From: Paracoccaceae bacterium
GTDB taxonomy: Bacteria > Pseudomonadota > Alphaproteobacteria > Rhodobacterales > Rhodobacteraceae
Assembly: GCA_003500165.1 (NCBI GenBank)
Contig: DNSZ01000135.1
Span: 12,802 to 22,068 of the forward strand
Direction: 5' to 3'
Length of the DNA stretch: 9,267 nucleotides
Both the position numbers and the translations under genes were made by a program. Positions 1 through 6,986 of the stretch are shown piece after piece. Each line of letters starts with the position of its first letter. The stretch's first letter is position 1. The notes beneath the pieces are model-generated. The model had not been told where the DNA came from. It worked only from the letters and a program-made list of their open reading frames with translations, and searched no databases.

Positions 1-309
1 CAACACGGGCTGGGACACTGCCTTCAGGACGGCGATGCGGACTTGGATCTCTGCAACCTGGCGGTCGAAATCCCGTGCCATGAGCCGCTGGCCCGGCAGT
101 TTCTCGCCGTGCATCCTGGTCTCGACGCGGCTTCGGCGGTGATATCCGCTCCCTCGTCGCCAGAGTGTGCGGCCTGGGTATTGCGATGCCCGCCATGCTT
201 GCGGGCGCGCCCTCGCCTTCGCCCTCGCGCTTGATCCCGGTGCTGCCGAGCGGCAGGTGCCGGCGAACCCGGTCGCCTGCCGGAGCGCCATGCCGAAGCG
301 CACCTTCAT
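1..309 (-). pseudogene. IS5-family transposase remnant, internally deleted
   Basis: Reading the minus strand from 309 towards 1 gives an uninterrupted frame that starts MKVRFGMALRQATGF, which closely resembles the conserved N-terminal part of IS5-type transposases (usual form MKVLFGMALRQTTGFVESLL). It then passes through about 15 unrelated residues (roughly 216-264) and resumes with the family's C-terminal part: WRASQYPGRTLW, GYHRRSRVETRMH, then GQRLMARDFDRQVAEIQVR. Between the two blocks an intact transposase carries roughly 150-200 residues, including the DDE catalytic Asp residues, so the fragment cannot transpose. Similarity stops after RIAVL at about position 25; the last residues before the window edge do not match the usual ...TALGIPVT... 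ending. Terminal inverted repeats and a target duplication were not found. Family assignment is by recall of conserved blocks, and the block matches are strong. Confidence 0.82.
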
Positions 310-333
310 CGAGAGGCGGGGCGGGAGGCGGCG

Positions 334-356
334 AACGGTCATTCTCAATGACCGTT
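334..356 (-). terminator. Hairpin just downstream of recJ
   Basis: A perfect inverted repeat with arms AACGGTCATT (334-343) and AATGACCGTT (347-356) and a 3-base loop begins 4 bases after the recJ stop codon. The position suits a transcription terminator or an mRNA 3'-end stabiliser for the glpX-recJ unit. There is no T-tract on the minus strand after the stem, so a canonical intrinsic terminator is not demonstrated. It could instead be a member of a dispersed palindromic repeat family. Confidence 0.6.
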
Positions 357-360
357 GGTA

Positions 361-2103
361 TCACGCCGGCGCCGCATCCTCGATGCGCAGCTTGGGCTTG
401 GCCCGGCCGCCCCAATGGTCGGCCTCGAGCCGGCCGGCGAAATGGAACCGCGCGCCGGCATGGGCTTCCAGCAGCGGGCCGAGCGGCCCCTCGAAGGCGC
501 GAAACGCGATCGCGTCGAGCCGCCCGCCATCGTCGCCGCGCAGCGTCAGCCGCAGATGGCTTTCGCCGGCGCGCCTGGCGAAGACGACGCGCAGATCGGG
601 AAAGGCAAAGCGCGGTGCCGCAGCGCCGGCACCGAAGGGCCCGGCCGCGTCAAGCGCGGCGATCAGGTCAAGCGTTGCGGCAGCGGGCATCAGCACCGCG
701 TCGATGGCCAGATCGCGCGGCCCGCCCTGCCCCGCGCCCTGCCGCGCCAGCAACTCTGTCAGTCGCGCCATTGCGGGTTCCAGCCGGTCCGCCGCCACGG
801 TCAGCCCGGCGGCCATGCGGTGCCCACCGCCCTTGATCAGCAGATCTTCCGCCACCAGGCGCTGCACCGCCCCGCCCAGATCGACACCGGCGACCGAACG
901 CCCCGAGCCCTTGCCCTCGGCCCCGTCGAGGCCGATCACCATTGCGGGCCGGTTTGCCGCCTCTTTGAGCCGCGCGGCGACGATGCCGACGACCCCCGGA
1001 TGCCAGCCCGCCCCCGCCGCCCAGACAAGCGGCGCGTCAAACCCGCGCGCCTGTGCCTGGTCCATGGCCTGGGCCAGGACGCCGGCCTCGATCTCGCGGC
1101 GTTCGGTGTTGAGCGCATCGAGCCGTTCGGCAAGCGCCGCCGCCTCGGCCGGATCGGCGGTGGCCAGCAGCCGGGCACCCAGATCGGCCTGGCCGATCCG
1201 CCCGCCGGCATTGATGCGCGGCCCCAGCAGGAAGCCCAGATGCCAGGCCGCGGGGGCGGTATCGAGCCGGGCGACATCGGCCAGCGCGGTCAGCCCGGGC
1301 CGTTCGCGCCGCGCCATCACCGCCAGCCCCTGCCGGACAAGCGCCCGGTTGACGCCGATCAGCGGCGCGACATCGGCCACCGTGGCCAGTGCCACCAGAT
1401 CGAGCATGGCCAGCAGGTCGGGCGTGGCCAGGCCGGCCGCACGGGCCTGCCGATTGGCGGCGACCAGCACCAGAAACACCACCGACGCGGCGCACAGATG
1501 GCCCAGCGTTCCGTCCTCATCCGCACGGTTCGGGTTCACCACCGCCAGGGCGGCAGGCAGCGTTTCGCCGGCCAGGTGATGGTCGAGGACCAGAACATCG
1601 GCGCCGTCGGCCGCCGCGATGGCGTCATGCCCCAGCGTACCGCAATCGACCAGCACGATCAGGTCGTGATCGGCCGCCAGCCGCCGCATCGCCGGGGGAT
1701 TCGGGCCATAGCCCTCGTCGATCCGGTCGGGCACATACAGCGTCGCCGTCCGGCCATGGCCGCGCAACCAGTCGATCAGCAGCGCGGACGACGCCGCCCC
1801 GTCGACGTCGTAATCGGCAAAGATCGCGATCCGCTCGGCGTTGCGGACCGCCTGCAACAGCCTGTCGGCGGCGGCCTCGGCATCCTGCAGCCGGGCCGGA
1901 TCGGGCAGCGCCTGACGCAGCGTGGGCGCGAGAAAGCCCGGCACCTCATGCGCGGGCACCCCCAGCCGGGCCAGCACGCGCGCCACCGGTTCGGGTTGGC
2001 CGGTGGCCTGCACCAGCGCCGCGGCGGCGCGCCAGACCGCGTCGTCCGGGCCGGTCCAGCGCCGGCCCAGGGCGGAACGGGCGACCCCCAGCAGGGCCGT
2101 CAC
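361..2103 (-). CDS. recJ: Single-stranded-DNA-specific exonuclease RecJ
   Basis: RecJ degrades single-stranded DNA 5' to 3' in the cytoplasm and acts in RecF-pathway recombination, mismatch repair and stalled-fork processing. The 580-residue product has the usual family length. The DHH domain shows ADYDVDG at about 96-102, VDCG at 152-155, the name-giving LDHH at 173-176, and LVALATVAD at 236-244, which together bind the two catalytic metals. The DHHA1 domain has GWHPGVVGIVAARL (366-379), KGSGRS (398-403) and GGGHRMAAG (425-433). The C-terminal part, about 495-580, fits the RecJ OB-fold. The GTG at 2101-2103 is chosen as start because it overlaps the upstream stop as GTGA and the protein then begins near a typical RecJ N-terminus. 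The open frame continues upstream to 2322, but that part has no RecJ-like character and covers the neighbouring gene. Translation is probably coupled to the gene before it. Confidence 0.96.
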   Translation of the reverse strand: MTALLGVARSALGRRWTGPDDAVWRAAAALVQATGQPEPVARVLARLGVPAHEVPGFLAPTLRQALPDPARLQDAEAAADRLLQAVRNAERIAIFADYDVDGAASSALLIDWLRGHGRTATLYVPDRIDEGYGPNPPAMRRLAADHDLIVLVDCGTLGHDAIAAADGADVLVLDHHLAGETLPAALAVVNPNRADEDGTLGHLCAASVVFLVLVAANRQARAAGLATPDLLAMLDLVALATVADVAPLIGVNRALVRQGLAVMARRERPGLTALADVARLDTAPAAWHLGFLLGPRINAGGRIGQADLGARLLATADPAEAAALAERLDALNTERREIEAGVLAQAMDQAQARGFDAPLVWAAGAGWHPGVVGIVAARLKEAANRPAMVIGLDGAEGKGSGRSVAGVDLGGAVQRLVAEDLLIKGGGHRMAAGLTVAADRLEPAMARLTELLARQGAGQGGPRDLAIDAVLMPAAATLDLIAALDAAGPFGAGAAAPRFAFPDLRVVFARRAGESHLRLTLRGDDGGRLDAIAFRAFEGPLGPLLEAHAGARFHFAGRLEADHWGGRAKPKLRIEDAAPA

Positions 2104-2417
2104 GGGGCGTGCGCCAGCAGCTCGCCCACCGACACGGCCCGCGCGAACTCGCCATGCAGCGCCGAAACCGCGGCGGCATGGATCGCCGCTGCCGCTGGCG
2201 GGGCCAGGCCCGGCTTGAACGCCGTGCCGGCGCCGCGCAACGGGCTGCCCGGCGCGGTCGAATTGTGCCAGACATGGACCACCGGCGCGCCGGCCACCCG
2301 CCAATGGGCCAAGAGGTCGCACGCCCGGTCTTCGGCCTGGGGATTGTTGCGCGCGCCCCGACCGGCCGCGTCGAACCCGGTCTGGAAATCGATCAGCAGA
2401 AGCGCGGTCGCGGTCAC
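2100..2417 (-). pseudogene. Isochorismatase-like cysteine hydrolase, core deleted in frame
   Basis: The 105-residue frame joins the two ends of an isochorismatase-family cysteine hydrolase, which normally has about 180-190 residues. The N-terminal block is typical: ALLLIDFQTGF with the first catalytic Asp at residue 10, RNNPQAED at 23-30, PVVHVWHNS at 45-53, PGSPL and then FKPG at 67-70. The next recognisable block, IHAAAVSALHGEFARAV at 79-95, normally belongs near the C-terminus of the family. About 80 residues between them are missing, including the catalytic Lys and the nucleophilic Cys of the GLTTDHCVSTTARM-type motif. The DNA junction lies between about 2184 and 2210. The frame is intact, starts with GTG overlapping the glpX stop as GTGA, and ends with GTGA overlapping recJ. 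It cannot be an active hydrolase of this type, but the ORF could still be translated, perhaps only as a coupling element. A genuine short protein is less likely. Confidence 0.8.
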
Positions 2418-3385
2418 TGGCGCTGTACCGGATTGCGATAGATCACATGCCGGACCGAGCCGGTCTTCGAGCGCATCAACAGCGTCTCGGCCTCGCGGAA
2501 CCGGACGTCGCGCTTCACCCCCTTGACGAAGGAGCCGTCGGTCACCCCGGTCGCGGCAAAGATCACCCCGCGCGTCACCATGTCGTCGCGGGCGTAGACG
2601 CGGTCGAGATCGGTGATCCCGGCGCGCCGGGCGCGGGCGCGCTCGTCATCGTTGCGAAACACCAGCCGGCCCCACATCTGCCCGCCCATGCATTTCAGCG
2701 CCGCCGCCGCCAGCACCCCTTCGGGGGCGCCGCCCTGGCCCATATACATGTCGATGCCGGTCAGGTCGTGATCGGCGACATGCATCGCGCCGGCGACATC
2801 GCCATCGGTGATCAGCCGCACCGCGGCGCCGGTGCCGCGCACCTCGGCGACCAGCTCGTCATGGCGCGGCCGTTCGAGGATGCAGACCGTGATGTCGGCC
2901 GGCGAACAGCCGCCGGCCGCGGCCAGCGCGATCACCCGTTCCGACGGGCTCATTTCCAGGGACACGACATCCGTGGGATAGCCCGGCCCGATGGCAAGCT
3001 TGTCCATATAGACATCGGGCGCGTGTAGCATCGAACCGCGCGGCCCCATCGCGATCACGGCCAGCGCGTTCGGCATGTCCTTGGCGGTCAGGCTGGTGCC
3101 CTCCAGCGGATCGAGCGCGATGTCGACGGCCGGGCCCTCGCCATTGCCCACCTTCTCGCCGATATAGAGCATCGGCGCCTCGTCGCGCTCGCCCTCGCCG
3201 ATCACCACCACGCCATCGATGTCGAGCCGGTTGAGCTCGTCGCGCATGGCGTCCACGGCGGCCTGATCTGCGGCGCGTTCGTCGCCGCGGCCGATCAGCT
3301 CGGCCGCCGCCAGGGCGGCCCGCTCGGACACCCGTGCCAGGCCCAGCGAAAGCATGCGGTCATTGAAATCGGTCGGATGGCTCAT
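2414..3385 (-). CDS. glpX: Fructose-1,6-bisphosphatase class II
   Basis: GlpX removes the 1-phosphate from fructose 1,6-bisphosphate, giving fructose 6-phosphate, in gluconeogenesis and, in autotrophs, the Calvin cycle; it is cytoplasmic and metal dependent. The 323-residue length is normal for the family. Diagnostic blocks are GEGERDEAPMLYIGEKVG at 63-80 and DPLEGT at 92-97, which carry metal and phosphate ligands, the following MPNALAVIA, YMDKLAIGP, and GGAPEGVLAAAALKCMGGQM in the C-terminal half. The ATG at 3383-3385 is preceded by AAAGGG with 8-base spacing. The gene is first in the coupled unit with the truncated hydrolase and recJ, and its TGA overlaps the next GTG. In many alphaproteobacteria a homoserine dehydrogenase gene (hom) precedes glpX; here the neighbour is a sulfotransferase fusion instead. 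No separate promoter is obvious in the 77 bases upstream. Confidence 0.96.
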   Translation of the reverse strand: MSHPTDFNDRMLSLGLARVSERAALAAAELIGRGDERAADQAAVDAMRDELNRLDIDGVVVIGEGERDEAPMLYIGEKVGNGEGPAVDIALDPLEGTSLTAKDMPNALAVIAMGPRGSMLHAPDVYMDKLAIGPGYPTDVVSLEMSPSERVIALAAAGGCSPADITVCILERPRHDELVAEVRGTGAAVRLITDGDVAGAMHVADHDLTGIDMYMGQGGAPEGVLAAAALKCMGGQMWGRLVFRNDDERARARRAGITDLDRVYARDDMVTRGVIFAATGVTDGSFVKGVKRDVRFREAETLLMRSKTGSVRHVIYRNPVQRQ

Positions 3386-3393
3386 GCGCGTGG

Positions 3394-3399
3394 CCCTTT
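3394..3399 (-). promoter_or_regulatory. Ribosome binding site of glpX
   Basis: The minus strand reads AAAGGG, followed by 8 bases and the ATG of glpX. This supports the chosen start. Confidence 0.6.
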
Positions 3400-3415
3400 C
3401 TGATCGGCGTCACGC

Positions 3416-3455
3416 GGCGGGCTTATCCCGCGGGTTCCCGGCCAACAAGCCCGCC
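3416..3455 (-). repeat. Inverted repeat between sulfotransferase gene and glpX
   Basis: The arms GGCGGGCTT (3416-3424) and AAGCCCGCC (3447-3455) are perfectly complementary over 9 bp, with a 22-base spacer that itself contains the palindrome CCCGCGGG (3427-3434). The structure begins 7 bases after the stop codon of the upstream gene and ends 16 bases before the glpX Shine-Dalgarno. It may be a terminator for the upstream gene, or a leader structure if transcription runs through into glpX. No T-tract follows. Confidence 0.45.
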
Positions 3456-3462
3456 CATCGGA

Positions 3463-5442
3463 TCACAGCAGGAAATCGCGGGCCGCTTCCTCTGACCAGG
3501 TCAGGCCCTGCGCCTGGGCGATCGCGGCGACCGCGTCGAACCGGCCGGCCAGCATGTCCTCGAAATGGACATGGTGAACCGGGCCCCTGACCCGCGCCGC
3601 CAGCGCCGCCTGGCGCCCCCGATAGGCGTCGTGGAACAGGCGCCAGAATGCGGGATCGCCGGAATGGCGGCGCATGAAGGGCGTGCGCAGACAGGACCGC
3701 ACGACCGCCTCGCGCTCGCGGATCACGATCACCCAATGAGCGTCCGGAAACGCCTCTGCCCAGAGCGGCCAAAGCAGGGTCAGCTTTGCATCCTTCACGC
3801 CCCAGGCCGCCCGCCCGTCATGGCCGTCATCGGCCAGGATTTGGCTCACCAGCCGCGCCCAATGCGGCCCGGCGAAGCGCAGATCGGGATCGGGCAGGGC
3901 TTGCACCCCCAGCGGATCGGCCGCCATGAGGCGTTGCAGAACGGGCTTGGTCAGCCCCTCGCGCACCCGCGCATTCTCGAAGAAGCCCTTGGGGTTGGGC
4001 GGACCGCCCGGCACGGTGGTGCCGGTCCAGAGCCCCGCCTGTGCCAGCAACCCCATGGTCAGCGACGTGCCCGAACGCGGCACCCCGGTGACCAGGACGG
4101 GCCGTTTGCTTGCCGGCCCGCGCAGCGCCCGGCGCGGTCGCGCGCGCCTGGCATGGTCTTCGCTGCGCGCCTGGCACCAGCCGGCAAGGCCATCCGGATC
4201 GGGGGCGCCAAGCGGCACCGTGACGGCGTCGTCGTAAAGCGTCGCGACGGTTCCGTCCGGGCCCCAATACCAGTGCGGCCGGGCGTTCATCAACACCCAG
4301 GCCGGCACCCCGCAGCAGCCCGCAATGTGGATGGCGCTGCCATCGACGCCGATCACCCCGGCCAGCCCCGCCACCGCCTCGACCAGGCTTTCCAGATCGG
4401 CACGCAGGTCGAAGGCCGGCAGATCGACGCGCCGGTCGCGGGCGATCAGCCGGCGCTCGTCATCGGTCATGTCGTGCTGCAGCACCAGGTAACGCTGGTC
4501 CTGCGGCAAGAGGGCCAGAAGATCGGCCAGCGGCACCTGCCGCTCTTCGACGCGGTTCTGGTGCGACCCGCCGCGCCACAGGATGCCAAAGCGGCGCGGC
4601 ATCGCGCGCAGCGGCGCCATCAGCCGCGCGGTCGGGCGGCGATGCCCCGCCTGCGCCCAGGCGATGCCCATATAGTCGCCCGATGCATTCGCCTCGGCGA
4701 TGCCGAGCCTGCCGATGGCGTTTTCGTCGACCGCCGACCAGTCGGGAAACAGCCGCCGGATCAGCGGCAGCCAGCGCGCGGTGGCGAGGACGCGCAGCGG
4801 CGCGTCGCCGCGCAGGCCCTTGATCAGGGCCAGGTGATAGATCGAATCGCCCAGCCCCTGTTCAAGAAACATCGTATCGCACGGCCGGTCGGTCGCCGGA
4901 ACATGGGTCAGCGCCTGTGTCGGCGCGCCATGCACCTTGTTGATTGCGTGAAACCGATGGCGGTAGAGCGAAAAACCGGCGCGCCAATGGCCGCGATGCA
5001 GCGCGCGCAGCGCCAGGCTCCAGGCAAAATCCGCGCGCAGGCTGTCGGCCGCCTGCGGGCCGACGCGATGGCGGAACGCCGCGGCGGCGGCGGTGCGGTC
5101 GTGATTGAGAAGCGCACGGTAGCGCAGATCGGGGCGGGTGTCGTCGGGGATCCCCGGCAGCCGTGCCAGCAGCTCGGCGGTGTCGCCCAGGCCAAGCGCC
5201 CTCGTCGCAAGATAGAGCGTGTCAACGGTGTCGCGCCCCGCGGCATCGAGCGCGTCGCGGTCCAGCCCGGCGATCAACTCTGCCGCGGCCTCGACCCGCC
5301 CGGCGCGAAACAGATCGACCGCGTGGGCCGGCGCGGCTGCGGCAGGGCCTTCCAGCCGCACATAGATCGGGCCGAGCGCGGTGTCGCGTGCATCCTGTTC
5401 CATGGCGGCCCCCGAGCGCCGACCGTCGAATGCGGTCTTCAT
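3463..5442 (-). CDS. GT9/TPR-type glycosyltransferase-like and sulfotransferase fusion
   Basis: A 659-residue two-domain protein. Residues about 25-140 are Ala-rich and helical, as in the TPR regions that precede this kind of glycosyltransferase. Residues about 145-422 resemble GT9/heptosyltransferase-like proteins: WRAGFSLYRHRF, then QGLGDSIYHLALIKGL (from 195), FGILWRGGSHQNR (295-307) with PLADL after it, and GVDGSAIHIAGCCGVPAWVL (365-384). After a basic linker (423-446) comes a sulfotransferase domain with the PAPS 5'-phosphosulfate loop VTGVPRSGTSLTMG (451-464) and the 3'-phosphate motif VIREREAVVRS (572-582). Such a protein may build or sulfate a surface glycan, but the substrate is unknown. 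No signal peptide is seen. The start is uncertain: ATG at 5440-5442 is used, ATG at 5401-5403 has a closer G-rich site, and the frame is open back to a GTG at 5674-5676. It follows the dehydrogenase by about 250 bases. Confidence 0.78.
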   Translation of the reverse strand: MKTAFDGRRSGAAMEQDARDTALGPIYVRLEGPAAAAPAHAVDLFRAGRVEAAAELIAGLDRDALDAAGRDTVDTLYLATRALGLGDTAELLARLPGIPDDTRPDLRYRALLNHDRTAAAAAFRHRVGPQAADSLRADFAWSLALRALHRGHWRAGFSLYRHRFHAINKVHGAPTQALTHVPATDRPCDTMFLEQGLGDSIYHLALIKGLRGDAPLRVLATARWLPLIRRLFPDWSAVDENAIGRLGIAEANASGDYMGIAWAQAGHRRPTARLMAPLRAMPRRFGILWRGGSHQNRVEERQVPLADLLALLPQDQRYLVLQHDMTDDERRLIARDRRVDLPAFDLRADLESLVEAVAGLAGVIGVDGSAIHIAGCCGVPAWVLMNARPHWYWGPDGTVATLYDDAVTVPLGAPDPDGLAGWCQARSEDHARRARPRRALRGPASKRPVLVTGVPRSGTSLTMGLLAQAGLWTGTTVPGGPPNPKGFFENARVREGLTKPVLQRLMAADPLGVQALPDPDLRFAGPHWARLVSQILADDGHDGRAAWGVKDAKLTLLWPLWAEAFPDAHWVIVIREREAVVRSCLRTPFMRRHSGDPAFWRLFHDAYRGRQAALAARVRGPVHHVHFEDMLAGRFDAVAAIAQAQGLTWSEEAARDFLL

Positions 5443-5694
5443 ACGGCGCTGCCTAGCCCAGCCCGGCCAACCGTTGAAGTGCTCCCCTGCCCGAAACCTG
5501 TCGCGTTCGATCGGTTCCGCCGCGGCACGGCGCCAGGCGGCCACGCAACGTATCGCAACACCCGACGGGCCAATGCCGGCGCGGATATCGCGGTTGAGCT
5601 GTCGCAGGAGGGCCGGGGATCGCGGCAAGACGATGGCCGGTGCGGGCTTCAGCCTCGATTTCTGCAACGGATGCACGTCAGTCGGCGTACTCCG
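5443..5694. other. Unassigned stretch between dehydrogenase and fusion gene
   Basis: These 252 bases separate the dehydrogenase stop from the chosen start of the glycosyltransferase-sulfotransferase gene. The fusion gene's frame is open through most of it, back to a GTG at 5674-5676, but the encoded residues look like noise (Arg/Ala-rich, no domain character). I found no convincing promoter, hairpin or other gene here, although an N-terminal extension of the fusion protein cannot be excluded. Confidence 0.5.
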
Positions 5695-6846
5695 TCACTT
5701 CGTCAGGGACGACCGAAGCACGCTCTCGAAATCGAAGGCCTGTGGCGGAACCGGATTGGCCCTGGACGAGGACGCGCTGCGGGCTTCGCTGCCAATCGCG
5801 GGAATGTCGGCCTCATCGATTGCCATGTCCGCGATGCGGGGGATGCCAACATGCCGCGACCAGCTGGCCAGGGTCTCCAGCGCGCCGGCAGGTGGCACCG
5901 ACAGGGCGGCGGCGATCCACGCGCGCACGTCCTGCAGGCGCGCGGCGGCGGCACTGTCGGGCGGGACGGCTGCGGCATTCGCCGTCAGCACATGGGGCAG
6001 CAGAGCCGCGCAGATCGCACCATGCGGGGCACGGGTGCGGCCCCCGATCACCGCCGCCAGACCGTGCACGGCGCCAAGCCCGGCATTGGCCAGCGCGATG
6101 CCGCCACAGAGGCTGGCGAGCGCGATGTCGTCGCGGGCGGCCGGGTCTTCGGCCGCCGAAAGACGCACCAGCGCGGCCAGTCCGCGCGGGATCGCGTCGC
6201 GGCACAGCGCGTCGGTCAGCGGGTTGGCCACCGTACTGACATAGGGCTCGATCGCCTGCGTGACGGCATCGAGCCCGCTTGCAAAGGTCACGCCGGCCGG
6301 GGTCCCGTCGGTCAGCGCAGGGTCGACCAGGGCAATCCGGGGGATCATTCGTGGATCGCGCAAGCTGACCTTGCGCCGATGCGCGGGCACCCCGATCACG
6401 GCGTTCTTCGTCACCTCGGAACCGGTGCCCGCCGTTGTCGGCACGGCGATCACCGGCAGCGGCGCGACGTCCAGCGCACGGCCCTCGCCAACGACTTCCA
6501 GATAGGCCAGCGGGCCGGCCGGATTGGGAATGAGCGCCGCCAGCGCCTTGCCCAGATCGATGGCCGCGCCCCCACCAACGGCGACGACAACGCCCGGCGC
6601 TGCGGGGCGGGCCGCAGCCAGGGCATCTTCCACAAGGGTCAGGTCGGGCTCACCGGGACAGGCGATGGCCAGAACCTCGGCACCGCGCCGGCGCAGATCG
6701 TCCAGCAGCCAGCCGGCCCGCGCCGGCGTCCGCCCATGCAAGACCAGGACCGAGGTCGAGAAGCCGGCCGCGACCGCTGCGGCGTCCTGCGCCACACCCC
6801 GGCCGAAGCGGATCGTGCCGGCCGTCGAGAATGCAAAAGGCCTCAT
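5695..6846 (-). CDS. Iron-containing alcohol dehydrogenase family protein
   Basis: A cytoplasmic NAD(P)-dependent dehydrogenase of the group III (Fe-ADH) family that oxidises an alcohol or reduces the matching aldehyde or ketone; the substrate is not predictable. The 383 residues match the family length. The N-terminal Rossmann-like domain carries GGGAAIDLGK (91-100) and PTTAGTGSE (136-144) for the cofactor. The helical C-terminal domain holds the metal site: Asp193 in GLDAVTQAIEPY, His261 in GAVHGLA and His275 in APHGAI. The position where the family usually has a second ligand His, four residues after the Asp, is Gln197 here. The C-terminus ends with the typical SSSRANPV block. The ATG at 6844-6846 has an excellent AGGAG seven bases upstream and gives the expected MRPF..F..A..I.FG start. 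It overlaps the preceding small ORF by ATGA and is probably co-transcribed with the hydrolase gene upstream. Confidence 0.9.
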   Translation of the reverse strand: MRPFAFSTAGTIRFGRGVAQDAAAVAAGFSTSVLVLHGRTPARAGWLLDDLRRRGAEVLAIACPGEPDLTLVEDALAAARPAAPGVVVAVGGGAAIDLGKALAALIPNPAGPLAYLEVVGEGRALDVAPLPVIAVPTTAGTGSEVTKNAVIGVPAHRRKVSLRDPRMIPRIALVDPALTDGTPAGVTFASGLDAVTQAIEPYVSTVANPLTDALCRDAIPRGLAALVRLSAAEDPAARDDIALASLCGGIALANAGLGAVHGLAAVIGGRTRAPHGAICAALLPHVLTANAAAVPPDSAAAARLQDVRAWIAAALSVPPAGALETLASWSRHVGIPRIADMAIDEADIPAIGSEARSASSSRANPVPPQAFDFESVLRSSLTK

Positions 6847-6986
6847 GGGCCGGCTCCTGTGTGCATAGCGCGGCGTGCCGCCATCATAGAGCACGGCATC
6901 GGCCCCGCCTTGCCAAAGGTCATGCCGGCGGCGGCGGGTGGGAGGTGGGGCGGGAGCCGAACCGGGGCGCGATGCGTCATGCTCAT
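6843..6986 (-). CDS. Possible 47-codon ORF bridging hydrolase and dehydrogenase genes
   Basis: An ATG at 6984-6986 overlaps the TGA of the hydrolase gene (ATGA), and the ORF's own TGA at 6843-6845 overlaps the dehydrogenase ATG (ATGA). The 47-residue product is Pro-, Ala-, Met- and Arg-rich (starts MSMTHRAPVR, ends AMHTGAGP), with no recognisable domain or signal peptide. Third positions are only moderately GC biased, and another frame through the same stretch looks equally coding-like, so it may be a chance ORF. If translated, it would carry ribosomes from the hydrolase gene to the dehydrogenase start. Confidence 0.35.
   Translation of the reverse strand: MSMTHRAPVRLPPHLPPAAAGMTFGKAGPMPCSMMAARRAMHTGAGP
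6854..6858 (-). promoter_or_regulatory. Ribosome binding site of the Fe-ADH gene
   Basis: AGGAG on the minus strand lies 7 bases before the ATG at 6844-6846. It decides the start against the open frame that continues upstream to 7152. Confidence 0.75.

Noticed and set aside
43..234. Plus-strand 63-codon ORF at the left end
   Set aside because: The opposite strand carries the recognisable transposase remnant, so this is its shadow.
2104..2322. N-terminal extension of RecJ by 73 residues
   Set aside because: This part overlaps the upstream hydrolase frame, has no RecJ-like content, and would bypass the neat GTGA start.
355..2526. Plus-strand open frame of 723 codons opposite recJ
   Set aside because: It mirrors recJ, the truncated hydrolase and the end of glpX; the composition is low in complexity and no family is recognisable.
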